Shown in pieces: positions 58,416-64,000 of a stretch of 64,000 nucleotides of DNA. Made by a program: the position numbers and the translations under genes. Location of the stretch: positions 1-64,000 of the forward strand of contig SSEL01000009.1 in NCBI GenBank assembly GCA_008012315.1. The letters run 5' to 3'. Every line of letters begins with the position of its first letter. The first letter of the stretch is position 1. The notes beneath the pieces are model-generated. The model did not search any database and had not been told where the DNA came from. It worked only from the letters and a program-made list of their open reading frames with translations. This DNA comes from Rhodospirillaceae bacterium (lineage in GTDB: Bacteria > Pseudomonadota > Alphaproteobacteria > Dongiales > Dongiaceae).

Positions 58416-59252
58416 ATGCCGTCTCAATCCTTGGCAACAAACAAATCATTTAAGGATGCATCGTCTGTGTCCGCGATCACGCAACAAACCTCTGCCCCCA
58501 TCATGCAACTGGCGCGTCCTGGCGGCCATCATATGGCTTATCATCGACAGCCGGCCAGTGGATTCGGCAAACGCATGCCAGGTGTCGTCTTTCTGCCGGG
58601 ATTTAAATCCGATATGAGCGGCAGCAAGGTGACGGCTTTGGAGGAATTCTGTCGCTCGCGGGGACAGGCTTTCCTCTCTTTCGATTATTTCGGTCATGGC
58701 CGTTCGTCCGGTGCCTTCACCGATGGGTCGATCGGCCGCTGGGCGGCGGATGTCGTTGCCGCCCTCGATGCGCTCAGTGACGGGCCGCAGATCCTGGTTG
58801 GGTCGAGCATGGGCGGCTGGCTGATGCTGCTGGCAGCGTTGCAACGTCCCGAGCGGGTTCACGCATTGATCGGCATCGCTGCCGCGCCGGATTTCACCGA
58901 AGACCTGATCTGGTCATCCCTGTCGGCCGCCGATCGGGAGAAGATGACGAGCGAGGGACAACTGGCCCAGCCATCTGATTATGCCGACGAGCCCTATGTC
59001 ATCACGCGCTTGCTGATCGACGAAGGACGGCAGCATCTTCTCTTGCGGGATAATATCGCCATCGACCGGCCGGTGCGCCTGCTGCACGGCTTGGCGGATC
59101 CCGACGTACCCTATGCGGTTTCGTTGCGGCTGGCCGATCGCCTGGCCTCGGCCGATGTGCAGGTCCGGCTGATCAAGGATGGCGATCACCGCCTGGCTCG
59201 GCCGCAGGATCTCAAGCTGCTGTTCGATCAGGTCGCCGCGCTATCGGCTTAG
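58416..59252 (+). CDS. alpha/beta hydrolase family protein
   Basis: About 278 aa. Alpha/beta-hydrolase features: PGVVFLPGFKSDMSGSK (oxyanion region), SFDYFGHGRSSGAF, the nucleophile elbow LVGSSMGGWLMLL (GxSxG, Ser at the centre), LLHGLADPDVPYAVSLRLA (Asp) and KDGDHRLARPQD (His). It resembles human ABHD10-like thioesterases and bacterial relatives. The start is uncertain: ATG 58416, GTG 58467 (preceded by AAGGA) or ATG 58503. It diverges from the glycosyltransferase gene and its stop overlaps the convergent NAD-binding protein gene by 4 nt. Confidence 0.82.
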   Translation: MPSQSLATNKSFKDASSVSAITQQTSAPIMQLARPGGHHMAYHRQPASGFGKRMPGVVFLPGFKSDMSGSKVTALEEFCRSRGQAFLSFDYFGHGRSSGAFTDGSIGRWAADVVAALDALSDGPQILVGSSMGGWLMLLAALQRPERVHALIGIAAAPDFTEDLIWSSLSAADREKMTSEGQLAQPSDYADEPYVITRLLIDEGRQHLLLRDNIAIDRPVRLLHGLADPDVPYAVSLRLADRLASADVQVRLIKDGDHRLARPQDLKLLFDQVAALSA

Positions 59253-60175
59253 CTTTTTTCGCCCTTGCTCTTCCCGTTCATCCGTTTCCGGCGTTGGCCG
59301 CCATCGTCCTGGTGGATGGCTTCCAGTCCCTGGCGGTAGCTGGGATAGAGCAAGCTCACGCCGAGCTCGCGCTTGATACGCTCGTTGGAGACGCGCTTGT
59401 TGTCGTCATAAAAGCTGCGCGCCATGGGCGATAATTCGGCTTCGGCGAAGGGAATGACCGGCGGCGGCTGGCGGCCCAGCAATTCACAGGCATAGGCGAT
59501 GACATCGGCCGGCGAGGCCGGATCGTCGTCGCAGACATTATAGGCGCTGCCGGGCGATGGATGATCGATGGATGCCATCAGCACCTGGACGATATCGTCG
59601 ACATGGATGCGGCTGAAGACCTGGCCGGGCTTGTGGATGCGCTTGGCGCGCCCGGCCTGAACCGTTTCGATGGCCGAAGAGCCCGGACCATAGATGCCGG
59701 CCAGGCGGAACAGATGCGCCGGCGGCGACAATTGCAGCCATTGCCGCTCGGCGGCGAGGCGCCGGGCGCCGCGCATGCCGCTCGGCGTCAGCTCGCTGGT
59801 TTCATCGACCCAGCCACCCTTGCGGTCGCCATAGACGCCGGTGGTGGACAGATAGCCGATCCATTGGAGATGCTCCCGGCCACGCAGGTCGTCGCCATGG
59901 AGATCCAGGACCGGATCGCCGCGGTCATCCGGCGGCACCGAGCTCAAAAGATGGGTGACGCCGGCGAGCAAACCGTCGATTTCCGCCAGGGCCCGGTCGC
60001 GGTCGAAAAGATGCGCCTCGATCCCGAGGCCGCGCAACTCGGCCTGCTTTTCTTCATCCCGGCAGGTCCCGCTGACCTGCCATCCGGTTGAGGTCAGTTT
60101 CCGGGCCAGATTGGTTGCAGTGTAGCCGAGGCCGAAACAGAACAGATGGCCGGGTTGACTCGAATTGCTCATCAC
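59249..60175 (-). CDS. NAD(P)-binding protein, YeeZ/extended SDR-like
   Basis: A 308-aa Rossmann-fold protein. The nucleotide loop FCFGLGYTATNLARKL is followed by the epimerase-like YLSTTGVYGDRKGGWVDE and HLFRLAGIYGPGSSAIE, then FSRIHVDDIVQVLMA and YNVCDDDPASPADVIAY. The canonical YxxxK Tyr-Lys pair is not obvious (RRLAAERQW follows), as in YeeZ-type proteins. The C-terminus is basic. Substrate unknown. Confidence 0.82.
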   Translation of the reverse strand: MMSNSSQPGHLFCFGLGYTATNLARKLTSTGWQVSGTCRDEEKQAELRGLGIEAHLFDRDRALAEIDGLLAGVTHLLSSVPPDDRGDPVLDLHGDDLRGREHLQWIGYLSTTGVYGDRKGGWVDETSELTPSGMRGARRLAAERQWLQLSPPAHLFRLAGIYGPGSSAIETVQAGRAKRIHKPGQVFSRIHVDDIVQVLMASIDHPSPGSAYNVCDDDPASPADVIAYACELLGRQPPPVIPFAEAELSPMARSFYDDNKRVSNERIKRELGVSLLYPSYRQGLEAIHQDDGGQRRKRMNGKSKGEKS

Positions 60176-60293
60176 TCACCAGTCCGTGAACTCAACATGT
60201 TGTTCGTTCTTGCTTTTTCTCGCCATACAACGGAATCTGCGACGCGACGCAATAACAATCTCTTGACCGTAAATAAGTCTAGCCGGATTCACC

Positions 60294-61106
60294 GTGACGC
60301 GCACTTCCTCACGCCAGCTCCAATCGCCGCCGCCGCGGCCCTATCGCTGCCGGGCCATGCTGGCGGGCCTCGTCACGCTTGCGGCGGCTACTTGGGGCGG
60401 GATGCCCGCTTACGGGCAATCGCTCGACCAGGCGAAGGAATACAATGACTGCCTGCTGCTGGCAAAACGGGCGCCCGACCAGGCGGTGGAAAGCGCCGTC
60501 GCCTGGGAAAAGCAGGGCGGTGGCGATGCGGCACGGCATTGCAAGGCGCTGGGCCTGATCAATATGGGGCAGGTGGAAGACGGCGCGCTGGAGCTTGAGC
60601 GCATTGCCCAGACCATGCCGCAGGAAAAGGCCAGGATCGCGGCGCAACTTTTCGGCCAGGCGGCACAGGCCTGGATCCGCGCGGAAAAGCCGCAGCTTGC
60701 CTTGCATGACCAGAATGAAGGGTTGAAGCTGCAGCCCAAGGATGTCGACCTGCTGATCGACCGCGCCACGACCTACGGCAATGCGGGGATGTATTTCGAA
60801 TCGCTGGAAGACCTCAACGCCGCCGCCGAGCTCGATAAAAGCCGGCCGGAAATCTATGCTTTCCGTGCCGCCGCCTATCGCCATCTGGAGAACCGCGCCA
60901 TGGCGATGGACAATGTCGATCAGGCCCTGAAGCTGGATCCGAATTTTGCCCTGGCGCTGCTGGAACGCGGCAAGCTCAAGCAGCAGCAGGGCGATATCGC
61001 CGGGGCGCGCCAGGATTGGCTGAAGGTGGTGCGGCTGGTGCCCAATACGCCGATCGCCGATGAAGCCCAGCACGGCATCGAGCAGATCGATCTGAAAGCC
61101 GATTAG
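60294..61106 (+). CDS. TPR repeat protein, exported
   Basis: A 270-aa protein with an Arg-rich N-terminus and a signal segment (MLAGLVTLAAATWGGMPAYG) cleaved near AYGQS. Tetratricopeptide motifs follow: DLLIDRATTYGNAGMYFESL, AFRAAAYRHLENRAMAMDNV and ALLERGKLKQQQGDIAGARQ. It should be a periplasmic protein-interaction scaffold. Start is GTG 60294 or ATG 60357; the second still leaves a full signal peptide. Partner unknown. Confidence 0.8.
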   Translation: MTRTSSRQLQSPPPRPYRCRAMLAGLVTLAAATWGGMPAYGQSLDQAKEYNDCLLLAKRAPDQAVESAVAWEKQGGGDAARHCKALGLINMGQVEDGALELERIAQTMPQEKARIAAQLFGQAAQAWIRAEKPQLALHDQNEGLKLQPKDVDLLIDRATTYGNAGMYFESLEDLNAAAELDKSRPEIYAFRAAAYRHLENRAMAMDNVDQALKLDPNFALALLERGKLKQQQGDIAGARQDWLKVVRLVPNTPIADEAQHGIEQIDLKAD

Positions 61107-61134
61107 CCGCGCCGGCGCGCGGCGGAAGTCAGCC

Positions 61135-61202
61135 GGTCAGAGCTTTATGAGGTCACCTTTTCTTCACGCGAACCGGTGCCCACTTCGCTCGAAAACGCTC
61201 TA
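61135..61202. repeat. alphaproteobacterial CTAGAGC-type intergenic repeat
   Basis: Read on the minus strand it begins CTAGAGCGTTTTCGAGCG and contains AAGTGGGCACCGGTTCGCG then TGAAGAAAA. Repeats of this sequence are widespread between genes in Rhizobiales and Rhodospirillales. It ends against the fzlA stop codon. Confidence 0.75.
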
Positions 61203-61868
61203 GAAATCCAGGTCGGCGTAATAAGCCGGCGGCTGGGTGCCCGGCAGATGGTCGGCCAGAAGCGGCCGGAAGCTCGGCCGCGACTTGATGCGGGCATACC
61301 ATTCCTTGGCGCCGGGAAATTCATCCCAATTCACATCGCCCAGATAGTCGATACAGGAGAGATGCGCCGCCGCCGTCAGATCGGCGAGGGAAAAGCTATC
61401 GCCGGCCAGCCAGTTGCGGCGATCCACCAGCCAAGCGATGTAATCGAGATGAATGCGGATATTGGCGCGCCCGGCGCGGATGGCGCCGGAATCCGGTCCG
61501 CCCTGACCGCAGATCCGCTTGATCAATTTTTCGTGCAGCAGATTCTGCGTCACGTCGCGCTGGAACTTGCCATCGAACCATTGCACCAGCCGGCGGGTTT
61601 CGGCCCGCTCCACCGGCAACGCGCCCAGCAGCGTGCCGCCCGGCTGGATCTCTTCGAGATATTCGGTGATGGCATAGTCGCCGCAAATGATGCTGCCGCC
61701 CGGTTCCATCAGGACCGGTGTTTCACCCGCGGGGTTCAGCGCGAGGAATTCCTCGCGCCGGTCCCAGGGCCGCTCGGCAATGGCCTCGCATTCCAACTGC
61801 TTTTCTTTCAGGAGCAGGCGGATCTTGCGAGATTGCGGTTGGAGCGGAAAGTGAAAAAGCCTGCGCAT
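61200..61868 (-). CDS. fzlA: FtsZ-binding protein FzlA (GST-like)
   Basis: A 222-aa GST-fold protein that matches FzlA of Caulobacter, which binds FtsZ filaments and is needed for envelope constriction. Evidence: RRLFHFPLQPQSRKIRLLL at the start, EEFLALNPAGETPVLMEPGG, RAGRANIRIHLDYIAWL, WLAGDSFSLADLTAAAHLSC, and the strongly conserved end IKSRPSFRPLLADHLPG followed by PPAYYADLDF. FzlA is not thought to be an active transferase. The start at 61868 aligns with FzlA; an ATG at 61946 would add 26 residues. Confidence 0.9.
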   Translation of the reverse strand: MRRLFHFPLQPQSRKIRLLLKEKQLECEAIAERPWDRREEFLALNPAGETPVLMEPGGSIICGDYAITEYLEEIQPGGTLLGALPVERAETRRLVQWFDGKFQRDVTQNLLHEKLIKRICGQGGPDSGAIRAGRANIRIHLDYIAWLVDRRNWLAGDSFSLADLTAAAHLSCIDYLGDVNWDEFPGAKEWYARIKSRPSFRPLLADHLPGTQPPAYYADLDF

Positions 61869-61977
61869 CGGTTCGTCCGGTGATTCGCCGGGAGCATAAC
61901 AACCTGCCGCAGGCGGTTCCAGTCCGAAGCATCCCCCGATGTGCAAAGATTCGTGTACCGGACAGGGGCGGGCCCGG

Positions 61978-62009
61978 GCAGGGAGCCGATCCTGTGACCG
62001 GCTCCCTGC
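61978..62009. other. perfect hairpin downstream of gltB
   Basis: GCAGGGAGCC and GGCTCCCTGC form a perfect 10-bp stem with a 12-nt loop, 16 bp after the gltB stop codon. No T-run follows on the minus strand, so it is either a non-canonical terminator or an mRNA 3'-end stabiliser. Confidence 0.5.
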
Positions 62010-62024
62010 TGCCGGTGATTCCTG

Positions 62025-64000
62025 TCAGGCCAGGGCGGCGACGGGGCGATCGCCGAGCGGCTGTTCAAGCCGGCTCAGCATTTCCTTCGGCACCACTTGC
62101 CAGAACCTGCCGCGTTCCAGCTCCCAGTCATTGAGCAACCGGCCGGCGAAACGCGATTGGGTTTCCGCTGCATGTTCTTCCACCATCAGGCGCAGCCGGG
62201 TCTCCCAGTAATCGGAATCGAGGCGTTGCCAGACCACGCTGTCCGGGTTGACCCGGTCGGGGAAGGTACCGGCATCGTCATAGATGAAGACCATGCCGCC
62301 CGACATGCCGGCGGCGAAATTGTCGCCCACCGCGCCCAGGATCACGGCCAGGCCGCCGGTCATGTATTCGCAGCCATTGGAGCCGCAGCCCTCGATCACC
62401 GTCAGGGCGCCGGAATTGCGGACCGCGAAACGCTCGCCGGCTTGGCCGGCTGCAAACAATTTACCGGCCGTCGCGCCATAGAGCACCGTATTGCCGATGA
62501 TGGTGTTTTCATTGCTGGTCAGCTTGCTGGACGGCATCTGCCGCACCACGATGGTGCCGCCGGACAGGCCCTTGCCGACATAGTCATTGGCATCGCCGAA
62601 GACTTCCAGCTTCAGCCCCTGAACCGCCCAGGCGCCGAGCGACTGGCCGGCCGAGCCGCGCAGCCGCACCGTGAGGTGGTTGGGCCTTAACCCCGTCATG
62701 CCGAAGCGCCGGGTGATCTCGGCCGACAGCCGGGTGCCGATGGCGCGGAAGGTGTTGCGGGTGTTGTACTGCAACTGCATCTTCTCACCGGCATTGAAGA
62801 GCGGGCCGGCATCCTTGATCATCTGTGCATCCAGGGTGTCGGGCACCTCGTTGCGACCCTCGATGGTGCAGTAGCGCGCCTGGTCGCCGGGATCGGCCTG
62901 GGCCAGCAGCGGGTTGAGATCGAGATCGTCGAGATCCGAGGCGCCGCGGCTGATCTGTTCCAGCAATTCGGTGCGGCCGATCACATCGTTCAGCGACTTG
63001 ACGCCGAGCGAGGCGAGAATCTCGCGCACTTCCTCGGCGATGAAGCTGAAGAGATTGACGACCTTTTCCGGCGTGCCGGTGAATTTCGCCCGCAGCTTCT
63101 CGTCCTGGGTACAGACGCCGACCGGGCAGGTATTGGAATGGCATTGCCGCACCATGATGCAGCCCATGGCGACCAGCGAGGCGGTGCCGATGCCGAATTC
63201 CTCGGCGCCCAGCATCGCTGCGATGACCACGTCGCGGCCGGTTTTGATGCCGCCATCGGTGCGCAGCCGCACCCGGTGGCGCAGGCGGTTGAGGGTCAGC
63301 ACCTGATGCGCTTCGGCGAGGCCCATCTCCCAGGGCACGCCAGCATATTTGACGCTGGTATGGGGCGAGGCGCCGGTGCCGCCGACATGGCCGGAGATCA
63401 GGATGACGTCGGCCTTTGCCTTGGCGACGCCGGCGGCGATGGTGCCGATGCCGCTGCGCGCCACCAGCTTGACGCAGACCTTGGCGGTCGGGTTGATCTG
63501 CTTCAGGTCATAGATGAGCTGCGCCAGATCCTCGATCGAATAGATGTCGTGATGCGGCGGCGGCGAAATCAGCGAGACGCCGGGTGTTGCATGACGCAGC
63601 CGCGCGATTTCCAGCGTCACCTTGAAGGCCGGCAACTGGCCGCCTTCGCCGGGCTTGGCGCCCTGCGCGACCTTGATCTCGATCTCGCGGCAATTGCTGA
63701 GATATTCCGCCGTCACGCCGAAGCGCCCCGAGGCGATCTGCTTGATTGCCGAATTGGCGTTGTCGCCATTGGCCTGCGGCTTGAAGCGCGCCGGATCCTC
63801 GCCGCCTTCGCCGCTATCGGATTTCGCGCCGATCCGGTTCATGGCGATGTTCAGCGTGCCATGAGCCTCGGCGCTCAAGGCGCCCAGCGACATGCCGGGC
63901 GTCACGAAACGCTTGCGGATCTCGGTGATGCTTTCGACTTCATCGACCGACACCTTCTGGCCGCCCGGCACGAAATCGAGCAAGTCGCGGATCGCCACCG
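62025..64000 (-). CDS. gltB: glutamate synthase large subunit, C-terminal part (runs off the window)
   Basis: The last 658 or so residues of NADPH-GOGAT alpha subunit; the gene continues beyond 64000. The FMN-binding central domain shows ISGHVGGTGASPHTSVKYAG and RTDGGIKTGRDVVIAAMLGA. The 3Fe-4S ligands lie in CIMVRQCHSNTCPVGVCTQ. The C-terminal beta-helix domain follows (GSNGCEYMTGGLAVILGAVG and AAGMSGGMVFIYDDAGTFPD). It makes glutamate from 2-oxoglutarate and glutamine-derived ammonia. The N-terminal amidotransferase domain and gltD are outside. Confidence 0.96.
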   Translation of the reverse strand, partial: VAIRDLLDFVPGGQKVSVDEVESITEIRKRFVTPGMSLGALSAEAHGTLNIAMNRIGAKSDSGEGGEDPARFKPQANGDNANSAIKQIASGRFGVTAEYLSNCREIEIKVAQGAKPGEGGQLPAFKVTLEIARLRHATPGVSLISPPPHHDIYSIEDLAQLIYDLKQINPTAKVCVKLVARSGIGTIAAGVAKAKADVILISGHVGGTGASPHTSVKYAGVPWEMGLAEAHQVLTLNRLRHRVRLRTDGGIKTGRDVVIAAMLGAEEFGIGTASLVAMGCIMVRQCHSNTCPVGVCTQDEKLRAKFTGTPEKVVNLFSFIAEEVREILASLGVKSLNDVIGRTELLEQISRGASDLDDLDLNPLLAQADPGDQARYCTIEGRNEVPDTLDAQMIKDAGPLFNAGEKMQLQYNTRNTFRAIGTRLSAEITRRFGMTGLRPNHLTVRLRGSAGQSLGAWAVQGLKLEVFGDANDYVGKGLSGGTIVVRQMPSSKLTSNENTIIGNTVLYGATAGKLFAAGQAGERFAVRNSGALTVIEGCGSNGCEYMTGGLAVILGAVGDNFAAGMSGGMVFIYDDAGTFPDRVNPDSVVWQRLDSDYWETRLRLMVEEHAAETQSRFAGRLLNDWELERGRFWQVVPKEMLSRLEQPLGDRPVAALA

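Overview
The window is about 64 kb of GC-rich (roughly 62-70%) alphaproteobacterial chromosome, most like a member of the Rhodospirillales or a relative. The evidence is the complete 14-gene nuo operon in alphaproteobacterial order followed by birA-coaX-RNase J-DUF1467-proS-lolC-lolD, an FzlA-type FtsZ-binding protein, and alphaproteobacterial intergenic repeats. Nearly everything from 0.3 to 45.3 kb is on the minus strand; the right third is mixed.

Region 1 (0.3-13.2 kb): a CoA-ester hydrolase, tRNA-Leu(UAA), a PEP-mutase-like enzyme and a DUF2167 membrane protein sit beside a polyamine uptake and degradation cluster. Read on the minus strand the cluster is a 2OG-Fe(II) oxygenase, two glutamine-synthetase-like ligases (gamma-glutamylputrescine synthetase type), the PotF-PotH-PotI-PotG ABC importer, a PuuD-type gamma-glutamyl-GABA hydrolase and a SpuC-type putrescine aminotransferase. 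A PuuB-type oxidase lies 3 kb upstream, directly after dnaE. Together these allow putrescine import and catabolism by both the glutamylated and the transamination route. A PEP-CTERM DUF839/PhoX-like exported protein separates the two parts.

Region 2 (15.1-29.3 kb): GST, puuB, dnaE, YceI, lolD, lolC, proS, small envelope proteins, RNase J (with Arg at a position that is normally a metal-binding His), coaX and birA, many with 1-17 nt overlaps.

Region 3 (29.3-45.3 kb): nuoA to nuoN. It is interrupted by non-canonical inserts: a 75-aa coiled-coil ORF between nuoC and nuoD, two overlapping small membrane-protein ORFs between nuoE and nuoF, and, between nuoF and nuoG, a 759-bp block in which a small GIY-YIG nuclease gene is embedded in paired palindromic repeats resembling REP/BIME elements. 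Another copy of the repeat lies between nuoE and nuoD.

Region 4 (45.4-47.5 kb): a short-chain dehydrogenase cut off after about 48 codons, a lower-GC HNH nuclease gene, a different REP-like palindrome and tRNA-Ser(GGA). The break in the dehydrogenase carries 14 bp identical to the core of that palindrome.

Region 5 (47.5-64 kb): a TPR histidine kinase, lepA, a dehydrogenase with one in-frame amber codon, pheT-pheS, a lipoprotein, rplT-rpmI, a GT4 glycosyltransferase, an alpha/beta hydrolase, a YeeZ-like NAD-binding protein, a TPR protein, fzlA and the C-terminal two-fifths of gltB. Codon choice (more GAT, CAT and AAT) and GC content look different from regions 1-3, so a real compositional boundary or an assembly join near 47.2-47.5 kb should be considered.

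The best candidate for an undescribed system is the pairing of small orphan nuclease genes (GIY-YIG, perhaps HNH) with families of palindromic repeats that share a CGTCA head and a TCCA tail.
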